The notes: generated by a model not told the origin, from the sequence alone. DNA of 64,000 nucleotides from an uncultured Bacteroides sp. (GCA_902168085.1 CABHOP010000039.1:1-64000); one strand, 5' to 3'; shown: positions 43,313-52,698, counted from the stretch's first letter. Numbers and translations: made by a program.

Positions 43313-44233
43313 ATGAAAAAAATCCTGCCATTGATACTTCTACTGCTTTGCTGCATAACGATGTATGCGCAGGATGGCTATACGTTTGAAAGGATAACCG
43401 TAAACCTGACTGAAGATAAGCTGCACCCGGCACAGGTGTTACGCACCCGTAAGCTGAATAAGTATAACAAGCCGGTGTATGAAGAGAATTATAACTTGTG
43501 TTACCCTAATGAATACATGGGTTGCGACAGGGATAGTTCGGAGCTGCATGATATAGTACTGTATGAATACCGGAAGGATACCGTGCTTGTAAAGAAGACG
43601 ACCTATAATGTACAGATGCAATCTCTGTATGTATTCGAGGATACAACTATCATCACATATAAATATGACAATGATGGTAAACTGACTGAAGAATTTAGTA
43701 GTCATTATGGACTACATCCATATCAAGGCTGTGTAGTGTATGAGGGATTAAGCTGGAATGACACTACGAATATTTATCATAAATACAACGATGCAGGACT
43801 TCTATTGGAAGATATTATAGTAAGGGCTGAACGACCCGGGCAGAATATGGTTGGCCACAGTCCTGAAGATAAAGTGAATTACTATTATGATAAAAGTAAG
43901 CGGCTGATGCGTATGGAGCATTATGATATAGCTTCGATGGGACGAGATGAAATTTCTGAAAATAAGTCAGACACTACCTTAACCTATATATTTACCTATA
44001 CTTATCATACAGACAATTATATAGAAAAAGTAGTACGAATGCGTGATGGACAAGCCGATACCGTAAACACCATTATACATTACAACGACCCATATCGCAA
44101 TGTGCTACCCTTCTATGTAAAAACACCTGAAAGGTTCTACACCATCTACCTGTACGACCATAACAATAAACTACTAAGCGAGCGTACCTACGGCGGTGCT
44201 GATAATGTGTTGATGACGGAGAAGAAATATTGA
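43313..44233 (+). CDS. Secreted hypothetical protein with YD/RHS-like repeats
   Basis: 306 residues with signal peptide MKKILPLILLLLCCITMYAQ. The rest contains repeated short motifs of the form Y-x-N/D-x-G/K-x-L (YDNDGKLTEEFSSHYG, YNDAGLLLEDI, YYDKSKRLMRMEHYD, YLYDHNNKLLSERTYGG), as seen in the tandem beta-strand repeats of RHS/YD-type and related secreted proteins. Exported and probably periplasmic or surface exposed; function unknown. The following gene starts four bases after its stop, so the two form an operon. They are divergent from rnr. Confidence 0.7.
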   Translation: MKKILPLILLLLCCITMYAQDGYTFERITVNLTEDKLHPAQVLRTRKLNKYNKPVYEENYNLCYPNEYMGCDRDSSELHDIVLYEYRKDTVLVKKTTYNVQMQSLYVFEDTTIITYKYDNDGKLTEEFSSHYGLHPYQGCVVYEGLSWNDTTNIYHKYNDAGLLLEDIIVRAERPGQNMVGHSPEDKVNYYYDKSKRLMRMEHYDIASMGRDEISENKSDTTLTYIFTYTYHTDNYIEKVVRMRDGQADTVNTIIHYNDPYRNVLPFYVKTPERFYTIYLYDHNNKLLSERTYGGADNVLMTEKKY

Positions 44234-44237
44234 CACA

Positions 44238-44762
44238 ATGAACAAATATATAAATCCATTTAACCGTAAAACGACACTAAGCCCATCGGGTAAGTATTAC
44301 TATAGATTTCAAAAGCACAGAGAAGTGATACCCAAAGGTGATTTTGGCGTACCAATAGCATTTTATAGTATAAATGGGAGGTTACTCTACCATTGTCAAA
44401 ATAGCTTTGCCTTAGAGCGTTTTCCTTCCTATTCCGAATTTCCCATTATCAATTATACCTCTTTTGTAAGATGGTCGAAAGATGGCAGTTGTGCGTATAT
44501 ATGTGAGCTAAGTGACAAGTATGCTGGGATTGTTTTCTTGGATTTTGATAAAGATTATTGTTATCGTATAGATTACAACAATTGGTTTGCAATTGAAGAA
44601 GACCTATTGGCTTTAACGCCTAACGGTGAGTTCGACAAAGACACTTTATTAAAGATGCTTACCAATAAGTATAAGGCATTGCAATCAGCTATGGTAAAAG
44701 ACCCTATACCTAAACGTAGTATCCTTCAAAAGCTGTTTTCGATTAAACGGTGGTTTCCCTAA
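44238..44762 (+). CDS. Hypothetical protein, 174 aa
   Basis: 174 residues, no signal peptide, rich in aromatic residues (FALERFPSYSEF, NYTSFVRWSKDGSCAYICEL). The central block WSKDGSCAYICELSDKYAGIVFLDFDKDYCYRID resembles a beta-propeller-like strand arrangement but is too short to call. It is 4 bases after the secreted YD-repeat protein, so co-transcribed and possibly co-acting. No family is recognised. Its base composition is more AT-rich than the flanking housekeeping genes. Its stop (44760-44762) abuts the repeat-rich, gene-free island. Confidence 0.65.
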   Translation: MNKYINPFNRKTTLSPSGKYYYRFQKHREVIPKGDFGVPIAFYSINGRLLYHCQNSFALERFPSYSEFPIINYTSFVRWSKDGSCAYICELSDKYAGIVFLDFDKDYCYRIDYNNWFAIEEDLLALTPNGEFDKDTLLKMLTNKYKALQSAMVKDPIPKRSILQKLFSIKRWFP

Positions 44763-45326
44763 CGAATTTCCAAGTTCACAGAGTTCACACTATGCATCCC
44801 GTGAATTCGTGAACTGCGTGAATTTTTTCACGTTTTTCACACCGTGTGCTTCGTGAAATCGTGAAAATCGTGAAAACGCTGTTCGAGGTTGTTCGACTGT
44901 TCGACAACCTGCCTCGAACGAACACGCGAACAATACCACTCCGTTACTACTTTTCTATCTCAAAAAAATATATAACTCTATATCAATAATATATAATCAA
45001 TATAAATACACATATGTAATTCACAGAGCATTCTATTATTGAGATGTACCCACACCCATGCTGTGTTCGTTCTGTTCGAGCGTTCGACCCACTGACACCT
45101 CGAACACGCGAACAACCCCGAACAAGAATTCACGAATTTCCAAGTTCACGAGTTCACAACAATTATACTGTGAATTGCGTGAATTTGTGAATTATTACCT
45201 AATTAGCTTTTTCACGTTTTTCATGATTTCACGATACACCAACTATGAAAAGCGTGAAAATGTGAAAATGGCAAATAAGTACTTGTTCACAATTTTTTCT
45301 ACCATACCGCTGAACATACGAACACC
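44763..45326. repeat. Gene-free island of short inverted words around an AT-rich core
   Basis: A block ACGAATTTCCAAGTTCAC with GAGTTCACA occurs at 44762-44788 and again at 45132-45159. Each copy is followed by runs of GTGAA/TTCAC words and contains CACGTTTTTCA. A second word class, GTTCG/CGAAC, fills 44880-44932 and 45063-45117, each ending in ACACGCGAACAA. Between them (about 44940-45057) the sequence is nearly pure A/T (AAAAAAATATATAAC and similar). The order is A, B, AT core, B, A, so the two halves mirror each other. No coding frame is convincing. Function is unknown; an iteron-like protein-binding array, a replication or recombination site, or a palindrome-rich decayed element are open possibilities. 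Confidence 0.6.
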
Positions 45327-46418
45327 CTATTCCGGCAATAAATACTCCCTGTTCTCCGCCACTTCCTTTTCTACATAGCTCAGTATGCGGCTGTCAAACA
45401 GTGCATGGCCATTGAAGAGGAAGGCTACGCTGATGGGCAGTACCACTATCTGCACACCCCACTCTTTCAGCTTATCGGCATGCAGGTGCAGGCGGGCAGC
45501 ATCTTTCTCAGTGGTTACTATTACTTTGTTCTGCGTATCCCAGTTGGTATAGGCTTCTTTTATTTCCTCCAGGTCGCGGCTCAGGAAGTAATGGTGGTCG
45601 GCGTAGGAAATAGTGTGTACATCCTTTGCCATGTTGCTCACATAATTCACCAGAGGTTCGGGCTTGGCTATGCAGCATACCAGTATGGCATTTTTATCGC
45701 GCAGGTTCACCGCCTCGCGGGTAAACATATCATAGGGCTGCTCGTACTGTATGGTCGTGAAATATACCTGCTGGTGTGGCAACGGGTTGATGTGTTGCAC
45801 CATTTCATCAGCCTTTGCCTGTGTCATATCCTTCGGGCATTTCGATACGATGATAATATCGGCACGCTTATAAGCATGGCGGCTTTCGCGCAGGGTGCCT
45901 ATGGGCAGTATATGGTCTTTATAAAATGGCTTTGAATAGTCGGTTATCAGTATGTTGATGCCCGCCTTTACAGAGCGGTGCTGGTAGGCATCATCCAGCA
46001 ATACGGCCTCTACCTGAGGGCGCAGTTGCAGCAGGCGGGGTATGCCCGTTATGCGTTCTTCCGCCACGCTCACCGTCAGGTCGGGAAACTTCATATGGTA
46101 TTGCATCGGCTCATCACCTATACGCAATGCATTCGTATCGGCATCAGCCAGTTGAAAACCCTGTGTGCGGCGTTTATACCCCCGGCTCATCGTAGCTACG
46201 CGAAACTGGTATTGCAGCAGGCGTACCAGGTATTCCACATGCGGTGTTTTACCCGTACCACCCACACTCAGGTTGCCCACCGTTATCACCGGCACGCTAA
46301 ACTGTATGGAAGAATAGACCCCGCTATCATACAGCCTGTTTCGCAGCCACACTACCGCACCATATATCAGCGCGAAGGGGTATAAAAATATCTTTACAAA
46401 AGAGAAAAATGGTTTCAT
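45327..46418 (-). CDS. lpxK: Tetraacyldisaccharide 4'-kinase
   Basis: 363 residues. It phosphorylates the lipid A precursor at the 4' position at the inner membrane. An N-terminal hydrophobic segment (FVKIFLYPFALIYGAVVWL, about 7-25) anchors it; the P-loop GNLSVGGTGKTPH is at 48-60, followed by LLQYQFRVATMSRGYKR, the conserved strand with SRGY. The C-terminal ADHHYFLSRDLEEI and VTTEKDAARL are family hallmarks. It overlaps ftcD by four bases (ATGA at 46415-46418), so the two are translationally coupled despite belonging to unrelated pathways. Identification is secure. Confidence 0.95.
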   Translation of the reverse strand: MKPFFSFVKIFLYPFALIYGAVVWLRNRLYDSGVYSSIQFSVPVITVGNLSVGGTGKTPHVEYLVRLLQYQFRVATMSRGYKRRTQGFQLADADTNALRIGDEPMQYHMKFPDLTVSVAEERITGIPRLLQLRPQVEAVLLDDAYQHRSVKAGINILITDYSKPFYKDHILPIGTLRESRHAYKRADIIIVSKCPKDMTQAKADEMVQHINPLPHQQVYFTTIQYEQPYDMFTREAVNLRDKNAILVCCIAKPEPLVNYVSNMAKDVHTISYADHHYFLSRDLEEIKEAYTNWDTQNKVIVTTEKDAARLHLHADKLKEWGVQIVVLPISVAFLFNGHALFDSRILSYVEKEVAENREYLLPE

Positions 46419-47437
46419 AATAAGTCGGCATTTCGCAGGGCATACTCCAGTATCTTTTCCTGCGGGTTGAAGGGTTTTACTTTATCCAGCCTCAGGTAAG
46501 CAATACCCTCATGCACCAATAGCTGTTTATCTTCCGGCACGGGCTGGCCTTGCTCCATATACGAGAAGCTTCCCGCTTCCAACACACAGCTTTCAGGCAT
46601 CAGGCCTATCAGTTCGCTGCCTTTCAGGGTTACGCCTATTTCATTGGCCAATAGTGTGCAGGCTTCCCATACCTTCAGTGGAGAGGTAATACGATAATCC
46701 AGCAGGTTCATAGATACCTGTGCACATTCAAAATCGGCCATATACCAGCCTATGGCGCGCAGCTTTGGCAGCAGCCCTTGTTTCTTTACACGTACCCCAT
46801 CTTCGGTAGTCATGTACCCACGTTCACGTATCCTGTCGGCTATATAGTTGGCTTTATCTACATCCTGCGTATTCAGCGATATATTGAAGGCTACCAGCAC
46901 ATCCCTCGCCCCCATTACCGTAGCACCGGTAGCGGCATTGAAGGTAGCAGGGCCATAATCGGGCTGCCATTCGGGGGTGTTCATTTTCTTTTCAAAACCT
47001 TCGTACTGGCCTTTGCGTATATCGGGCAGCGCACGGCGATAGTCGCTTTTAGCTGAATGTTCGTAGAGATACACGGGTATCTGCAAATCGCGGCCTACCC
47101 TTTCGCCCAGTTCATGAGCATATGCATTGGCTTCTTCCATGCTCATACCCTTTAGTGGCACCAGCGGACAAACATCGGTAGCGCCTATGCGTGGATGCAC
47201 GCCATCCTGTGTGCGCATATCTATCACTTCGGCAGCTTTCTGTATGGCGTTGTAGGCAGCATTCACTACAGCTTCCGGCTCACCGGCAAAGGTCATGACC
47301 GTACGGTTGGCCGCCGGGCTTATATCTATATGCAGCAGGCTGGCACCGGCCGTATGGCGTATGGCATCGGCTATGGCTTGTATCTTCTGTTCATCCCTAC
47401 CCTCGCTAAAGTTGGGTACACATTCTAAAACACGCAT
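46415..47437 (-). CDS. ftcD: Glutamate formimidoyltransferase
   Basis: 340 residues. It moves the formimino group from formiminoglutamate to tetrahydrofolate, the last step of histidine degradation in this route. N-terminal LECVPNFSEGRDEQKIQAIADAI and the following DGVHPRIGATDVCPLVPL are signatures of the formiminotransferase N- and C-subdomains. The cyclodeaminase domain of bifunctional FTCD is absent, so this is the single-activity bacterial form. No hut genes are adjacent; instead it is coupled to lpxK by an ATGA overlap, a pairing I cannot explain from function. Cytoplasmic. Confidence 0.92.
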   Translation of the reverse strand: MRVLECVPNFSEGRDEQKIQAIADAIRHTAGASLLHIDISPAANRTVMTFAGEPEAVVNAAYNAIQKAAEVIDMRTQDGVHPRIGATDVCPLVPLKGMSMEEANAYAHELGERVGRDLQIPVYLYEHSAKSDYRRALPDIRKGQYEGFEKKMNTPEWQPDYGPATFNAATGATVMGARDVLVAFNISLNTQDVDKANYIADRIRERGYMTTEDGVRVKKQGLLPKLRAIGWYMADFECAQVSMNLLDYRITSPLKVWEACTLLANEIGVTLKGSELIGLMPESCVLEAGSFSYMEQGQPVPEDKQLLVHEGIAYLRLDKVKPFNPQEKILEYALRNADLL

Positions 47438-47522
47438 GGCGGTAAATGTAGGAAAACAATAAGACTTGTTAAATGATGGTTACGTTATTGCCATACAGCT
47501 AAAAGCTATAGATATTTATGGC

Positions 47523-48116
47523 ATGAACCGGATAAAACACCCCATAGTACTGGAAGGCAAACGCGTAAAACTGCTGCCGCTGGAAGATACCTACTTTGAT
47601 GAACTGATAGCTCTGTCGACCAATAAAGATGTGTGGGAATTCCTTTCCATACCCGGCTACGAACCCGATACCCTGCGTACCGAACTGCGCAGTGCCGTGC
47701 TGAAACGGATGAGTGGCGAAGAATATCCATTTGTAATAATAGATAAGCTGACCAATAAAGTAATAGGCTGCACCCGCTACCTGGATATGCACCCCCAGCA
47801 CCGCAAACTGGAAATAGGCTGGACATGGTATGATAAAAACTACTGGGCTACGGGGTATAATACCGAATGTAAATATCTGTTGCTCACCCATTGCTTTGAA
47901 ACACTTAAGACCATCCGCGTGCAACTGAAAACATGGGATAAAAACATGCGCAGCCGCAAGGCGATAGAGAAAATAGGCGGACAGTTTGAAGGTATCCTTC
48001 GGAATGAACGTATCCGCTACGATGGCACCATTCGCAGTACCGCCATGTTTAGTATTATAGATGATGAATGGCCGGGGGTGAAACAGATGCTGGAAGAAAA
48101 ATTAACCATGGGTTAA
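47523..48116 (+). CDS. GNAT-family N-acetyltransferase (RimJ/RimL-like)
   Basis: 197 residues from ATG 47523; the frame is open from 47466 but the upstream part has no family character. Features: HPIVLEGKRVKLLPLEDTYFDELIALS (N-terminal GNAT motif), IIDKLTNKVIGCTRYL, RKLEIGWTWYDKNYWATGYNTECK with the acetyl-CoA binding loop, and TWDKNMRSRKAIEKIGGQFEGILRNE, the standard C-terminal RimJ/RimL-like segment. Such enzymes acetylate protein N-termini or small molecules; the substrate is unknown. Divergent from ftcD with an 85-base gap and followed by a giant secreted gene. Confidence 0.88.
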   Translation: MNRIKHPIVLEGKRVKLLPLEDTYFDELIALSTNKDVWEFLSIPGYEPDTLRTELRSAVLKRMSGEEYPFVIIDKLTNKVIGCTRYLDMHPQHRKLEIGWTWYDKNYWATGYNTECKYLLLTHCFETLKTIRVQLKTWDKNMRSRKAIEKIGGQFEGILRNERIRYDGTIRSTAMFSIIDDEWPGVKQMLEEKLTMG

Positions 48117-48233
48117 AAATGAAATAAATATCCGATTAAAATTGTTTAACCCTAAACCTGTGCACCTTATAATATAGCAATAGTTTCATATCTTAATGGG
48201 GTCAATATATACCAAACCTTAAGCATGACCCCG

Positions 48234-50396
48234 ATGAAGAAGCCATACCTCCTGTTATTGCTATTGTTAATACTGTCGCAAGTAGTCAATGCACAACTGG
48301 CATGTCCGCCCAATTTCGATTTTGAACTGGGAACCACTGCCAATTGGCGATATGGCGGGGGCACATGCTGCCCTATTGCTACTACCCCGTCGGGCCCCAT
48401 ACCCGGCAGGCATGGCATTACATCGGCAGCCAGCCCGGTAGATGCCTATGGCCTCTTTCCAACATTATGCCCCGAAGGTGGCAACTTCTCTTTCAAGCTG
48501 GGCAATTCCAACGTAGGTGCGGAAGCAGAGTCTATGCGCTACCACTTACGGGTGCCGGGCGGCAGTAAAAGCTATTCCATCATCTTCAGGTATGCGGTAG
48601 TGCTGGAAGACCCCAACCACGACGCATCGGAGCAACCAAGGTTTGATGTAAAAGCATACGATTCCATAACCGGCGCACCCGTTCCCTGTGCCCAGTTTTC
48701 TTTTGTTGCTTCCTCTACCTTACCGGGTTTTAAGCAGTCTGCTGCATCGTCCACCGTTTATTATAAGCCATGGACAATGGCCAGCATAGACCTCGGCAGT
48801 ATGAACGGCAGAACTGTAACACTTGACTTTGCTACGGGCGACTGCGCACTGACAGGACATTTCGGGTATGCCTACGTAGATATCAGCTGTACCTTGTTTG
48901 AAACATCCAGCATGGAGTGCCGTGGCGGGCTTACATCTCTCAGCGGCCCTCCGGGGTTCGATACGTATCAATGGTGGGATGCTAACTTTACCAGGCTGTA
49001 TGGCAGTGGCCGTGTTATACAAACACCTACACCTTCTATCAGTACAACATTTGCCGTAATTGTAACACCATACCCCGGCTTTGGCTGTCCCGATACGCTA
49101 TATACAGTAAGCAAAGCCGCAGATATAAAAGTAGATGCACGGCCTAATGATAGCATCATATGTACCCAATACGGTGCGCAGGCCTTTACACTAAGGGCCA
49201 ATGCATCTACCAGTGCCGAAGGGCTTAGCTATAAATGGTACCCCTCTACAGGCCTGAGCTGTGACGACTGTGCCAACCCCACAGCAACCATGAATGCCAA
49301 AGGCAGGTATGTAGTAGTGGTAACCGATAGTACCCAATGTACCGCAACAGACACCTTAGATATAGATATAGCCCCGAATGTGCAGGCTAAAATCAAAAAA
49401 CCAAAAGATACCGTATGCCAATACGAGGATGTGGAATTTTTTAACGATGTTGTACATGCTCCCGGTGTCATCTACCATTGGAGCTTAGATACCGCGCTGC
49501 TGAAATATGCAGATACTACTGGCCGTGTTATCCTTAACTGGCAATCGCCGGGCAAAAAGAAGGTGATAGTACGGGTGACCAACGGTGTATGCGTGGCTTA
49601 CGATTCTGTAACGATATATGTAAAACCCACCCCGCTGGCGGCATTTGATATGAAACAGAATGCCTGCCTGGATGAAGAGATTGAAATGACCCCGCGGCTG
49701 GCAGACGATGCTACGTATTACTGGACGGCAGATGAACAGACCATCAATGATGCCGTGTATGTGCCTAAGTATTATTTAACCTGGTCTACCACCGGCAAAA
49801 AGCGGATAACATTATCTGTTGTGGGTAAAAACGGTTGCCTGCAGAAGCCTTATGCAGACTCAATATACATTCATGAAAACCCGGTAACGAAGATAGAGTT
49901 TGCCAATAACGACCGCATTTGTCTTGGAGATAGAATAACACTCCGCGTACCACAGGGAGAAGAATACAGCTATAGCTGGACACCTGCCGTGTATTATGAA
50001 AACAACAGCTATCATGAAGTAGTACTGAGAGCGGAAACCCCCATGATGGTATCTGCCACTGTTACAAACAGGTGGGGTTGCAGCTATACCGATTCTGCAT
50101 ATGTAGATGCCGGCTTATGCTGTAAAATATTCTGCCCGAATGCCTTTACACCCAATGGCGATGGCCATAACGATACTTACAGGCCGGTAAACCTGGAATA
50201 TCACAAGCTGCATACTTTTGAAATAGCCAACCGCTGGGGGCAAATCATATTCAGTACCACCAACCCCATGGATAGGTGGGATGGCACATTTAAAGGGGTT
50301 CCCCAGGAAACAGGTACCTATTACTACCACATAAAATATCTGTGTGATGATAAAGACCTGATGGAAGAAAAAGGTAACCTCACCCTGATAAGATAA
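48234..50396 (+). CDS. Large secreted protein, T9SS type B, with PKD/Ig-like repeats
   Basis: 720 residues from ATG 48234 (MKKPYLLLLLLLILSQVVNAQ is the signal peptide; ATG 48225 adds three residues). Residues about 20-230 form an N-terminal domain with LACPPNFDFELGTTANWRYGG, a pattern seen in other gliding-related secreted proteins. Several Ig/PKD-like repeats follow, each with paired Cys and a YxWSP-like strand (SYKWYPSTGLSCDDC, VIYHWSLDTALLK). The C-terminus CPNAFTPNGDGHNDTY, FEIANRWGQIIFS and RWDGTFKGVPQETGTYYY is a typical CHU_C/type B sorting domain. Unrelated in its N-terminal half to the array at 10558-23184. A terminator lies at 50401-50428. Confidence 0.88.
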   Translation: MKKPYLLLLLLLILSQVVNAQLACPPNFDFELGTTANWRYGGGTCCPIATTPSGPIPGRHGITSAASPVDAYGLFPTLCPEGGNFSFKLGNSNVGAEAESMRYHLRVPGGSKSYSIIFRYAVVLEDPNHDASEQPRFDVKAYDSITGAPVPCAQFSFVASSTLPGFKQSAASSTVYYKPWTMASIDLGSMNGRTVTLDFATGDCALTGHFGYAYVDISCTLFETSSMECRGGLTSLSGPPGFDTYQWWDANFTRLYGSGRVIQTPTPSISTTFAVIVTPYPGFGCPDTLYTVSKAADIKVDARPNDSIICTQYGAQAFTLRANASTSAEGLSYKWYPSTGLSCDDCANPTATMNAKGRYVVVVTDSTQCTATDTLDIDIAPNVQAKIKKPKDTVCQYEDVEFFNDVVHAPGVIYHWSLDTALLKYADTTGRVILNWQSPGKKKVIVRVTNGVCVAYDSVTIYVKPTPLAAFDMKQNACLDEEIEMTPRLADDATYYWTADEQTINDAVYVPKYYLTWSTTGKKRITLSVVGKNGCLQKPYADSIYIHENPVTKIEFANNDRICLGDRITLRVPQGEEYSYSWTPAVYYENNSYHEVVLRAETPMMVSATVTNRWGCSYTDSAYVDAGLCCKIFCPNAFTPNGDGHNDTYRPVNLEYHKLHTFEIANRWGQIIFSTTNPMDRWDGTFKGVPQETGTYYYHIKYLCDDKDLMEEKGNLTLIR

Positions 50397-50400
50397 CAGG

Positions 50401-50428
50401 AAGCCGGTCTGTAACGACCGGCTTTTTT
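50401..50428 (+). terminator. Intrinsic terminator
   Basis: AAGCCGGTC (50401-50409) and GACCGGCTT (50416-50424) form a 9-bp stem with a 6-base loop, followed by TTTTTTCT. It starts four bases after the stop of the secreted protein gene. Confidence 0.9.
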
Positions 50429-50512
50429 CTTTATTGCTATTGCCCAAACGCATATTAATTCATTTAAATACATGTATAACGGGCGATAATTTTCCAACAT
50501 GCTGCAATCTGT

Positions 50513-50523
50513 TATCTTTGCGC
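50513..50523 (+). promoter_or_regulatory. TAnnTTTG -7 element of purM
   Basis: TATCTTTGCGC, the same 11-mer as at purB (4860-4870). The ATG at 50537 is 16 bases beyond the element, giving a 5' leader of only about 10 bases. Confidence 0.6.
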
Positions 50524-50536
50524 TTTGTTTCCGCAC

Positions 50537-51709
50537 ATGTCAGATAACAACAGATATTACCTCCGAGGCGTATCAGCGCAAAAAGAAGATGTACATAAGG
50601 CAATCGCCAAACTGGATAAGGGCCTTTATCCGAATGCCTTTTGCAAAATATACCCCGACTATTGGGGCAATGACCCGGAATATTGCAACCTGATGCATGC
50701 CGATGGTGCAGGCACCAAATCGATACTGGCCTATATGTATTGGAAAGAAACAGGTGACCTGAGCGTATGGAAAGGTATCGCTATCGATTCAATAGTGATG
50801 AACACAGATGACCTGCTATGCGTAGGTGCTACAGGGCCTTTTACCTATTCATCTACCATAGGCCGTAATAAAAACCTGATACCGGGCGAAGTGATATCTG
50901 AGCTGATAAACGGTACCCAATCTTACTTCGACAGGCTGGCTGAATATGGTATAGATGTGCGCCTGATGGGCGGCGAAACGGCAGATGTGGGCGATGTGGT
51001 GCGTACTGTGATAGTAGATGGCACCATGGCATGCCGCATGCGCCGCGACAAGCTGGTAACAACCGAGAAAATGCAGCATGGTGATGTAATAGTATCGCTG
51101 GCCAGCTACGGGCAGGCTACCTACGAAGATGAGTATAACAGCGGCATGGGCAGCAATGGCCTTACCAGTGCCCGCCACGAAATGCTGAAGAAAGAATATG
51201 CTGCTAAATACCCTGAAAGTGTGGACCCCAACCTGCCTGCGAATGTGGTATATAATGGCAAGTATGCATTAACAGATGCTACCGAAACTCCGCTGAACGT
51301 AGGAAAGATGATACTGTCCCCTACCCGCACCTATGCGCCCGTAGTACTGAAGGTGCTGGAGCAACATTTTGATAAGATACACGGCATCATTCACTGCAGC
51401 GGCGGCGGACAAAGCAAATGCCTGCACTACCTGCCCAAACCCCTGCGCGTAGTAAAAAACAACCTGCTGGATGCCCCACCTTTATTTACCATGATACAGG
51501 ATGCTGCCGGCACCGACTGGAAGGAGATGTACCAGGTATTTAATATGGGTCAAAGGCTGGAAATCTTTACCGATAAAGAAACGGCAGAAAGCATTGTAGC
51601 GATATCTAAAAGCTTCAACATATATGCGCAGATTTCAGGATATGTGGAAGATGCAGCTGAAAAAGAAGTAGTTATAGACAGTTCTTATGGCACTTTTTCT
51701 TATAAATAG
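50537..51709 (+). CDS. purM: Phosphoribosylformylglycinamidine cyclo-ligase (AIR synthetase)
   Basis: 390 residues. It closes the imidazole ring of aminoimidazole ribonucleotide with ATP, a step of purine synthesis upstream of PurB. Start at ATG 50537 (MSDNNRYYLRGVSAQKEDV); the frame opens 12 bases earlier at 50525, which would lie too close to the promoter. AIRS-family motifs are HADGAGTKSILAYMYWK (about 53-69), GIAIDSIVMNTDDLLCVGA and LMGGETADVGDVVRTV, and the C-terminal half has IHCSGGGQSKCLHYL. The length of about 390 is usual in Bacteroidota, longer than E. coli PurM (345). No other pur gene is adjacent. Secure. Confidence 0.93.
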   Translation: MSDNNRYYLRGVSAQKEDVHKAIAKLDKGLYPNAFCKIYPDYWGNDPEYCNLMHADGAGTKSILAYMYWKETGDLSVWKGIAIDSIVMNTDDLLCVGATGPFTYSSTIGRNKNLIPGEVISELINGTQSYFDRLAEYGIDVRLMGGETADVGDVVRTVIVDGTMACRMRRDKLVTTEKMQHGDVIVSLASYGQATYEDEYNSGMGSNGLTSARHEMLKKEYAAKYPESVDPNLPANVVYNGKYALTDATETPLNVGKMILSPTRTYAPVVLKVLEQHFDKIHGIIHCSGGGQSKCLHYLPKPLRVVKNNLLDAPPLFTMIQDAAGTDWKEMYQVFNMGQRLEIFTDKETAESIVAISKSFNIYAQISGYVEDAAEKEVVIDSSYGTFSYK

Positions 51710-51769
51710 TTAACTATAAACACAATATTGGCACAATGTGTGCTGTTATAAACCAAAACCACTAAGTTC

Positions 51770-52618
51770 ATGCACATTAAAACACTCCTATTAAGCTCCA
51801 TAGCTTTGGTAGCTGCCGGAAATGCCCTTGCACAGGATAAACTCTACAAAAGAAACGGTGATGTACTGGATGTAAAAGTGAAAGAAGTAGGTACCCGCGA
51901 AATATCTTATAAAAGGGCGAGCAATGCAGAAGGCCCTACCTACATCATCAATAAAAGCGAAATAGAGCGTATAGAATACGAAAATGGCTCTGAAGATGTT
52001 TTCATGAGCGACCGCGAAAGGGCAAGGCCTGAAAGAGAGGCTAAAGAACACCCAAAGGTTAAATACGGCAGAAACATTATTGCCATTGCACCACTGCAGG
52101 TTACCGAAGGTGTAGGCCTTGGGCTGAGCTATGAGCGTGTGCTGGATAAAAAAGGCATCATCAGCTTCTACCTGCCTGCTACTATAGCCTTCAACAACAA
52201 TAACAATTCCGGAGAATTTTTCCCCGGTGGTTATTACAATAACTATGGCTATCCTTACAATGAAACATTTCAGACATATTATGTAATGCCCGGTATAAAG
52301 ATATATCCTACCGGTAGTAAGGGTAAGGTGCGTTATGCAGTTGGCCCCAGCCTGGCATTCGTATTCGGGAAACAGTATAATGTATACTACCCCTACCCTT
52401 ATTCACAGTACCCTTATTACAATCCTACATACCGCCTGGAAGACCGCTTTGCTTTCGGTATGATGATAAACAACTCGCTGAATATACAACCCACTCCACA
52501 CCTGTACCTTGGTTTAGAACTGGGCCTGGGTATAACCTATATACAACAAGTAGGCGGGGTTGACGTAGGCACTAATACCTTAGGACAATTTGCGTTCAAA
52601 GTAGGTTACCGCTTCTAA
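51770..52618 (+). CDS. Predicted outer-membrane/envelope protein
   Basis: 282 residues with signal peptide MHIKTLLLSSIALVAAGNALAQ. Residues 23-80 (DKLYKRNGDVLDVKVKEVGTREISYKR) resemble a small beta domain seen in many Bacteroidota envelope proteins. The rest, from about 100, is a Tyr/Asn/Gly-rich series of short strands (GGYYNNYGYPYNETF, YYPYPYSQYPYYNPTYRLED, GLGITYIQQVGGVDVG) that fits a barrel and ends in FAFKVGYRF, an aromatic C-terminus as in outer-membrane barrels. Function unknown. It lies 60 bases after purM and is probably a separate transcript. Confidence 0.7.
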   Translation: MHIKTLLLSSIALVAAGNALAQDKLYKRNGDVLDVKVKEVGTREISYKRASNAEGPTYIINKSEIERIEYENGSEDVFMSDRERARPEREAKEHPKVKYGRNIIAIAPLQVTEGVGLGLSYERVLDKKGIISFYLPATIAFNNNNNSGEFFPGGYYNNYGYPYNETFQTYYVMPGIKIYPTGSKGKVRYAVGPSLAFVFGKQYNVYYPYPYSQYPYYNPTYRLEDRFAFGMMINNSLNIQPTPHLYLGLELGLGITYIQQVGGVDVGTNTLGQFAFKVGYRF

Positions 52619-52643
52619 GCACAAACGCATTTTATAATACACA

Positions 52644-52681
52644 AAGCAATAAGGCTTCCATATTTGGAAGCCTTATTGCTT
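52644..52681. terminator. Bidirectional terminator, 17-bp perfect stem
   Basis: The arms 52644-52660 and 52665-52681 are perfect inverted repeats (AAGCAATAAGGCTTCCA on the left) over a 4-base loop. It lies between two converging genes and serves both. Confidence 0.85.
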
Positions 52682-52698
52682 ATACAGTATAAAAGATA

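Noticed and set aside
44763-45326. Repeat island considered as a CRISPR array or as oriC
   Set aside because: Repeats are shorter, irregular and inverted with no equal spacers; no cas genes, DnaA boxes or dnaA/dnaN neighbours are present.
45058-45378. 106-codon plus-strand frame at the end of the repeat island
   Set aside because: It runs through the GTTCG/TTCAC words and into the antisense of lpxK; composition follows the repeats, not a protein.
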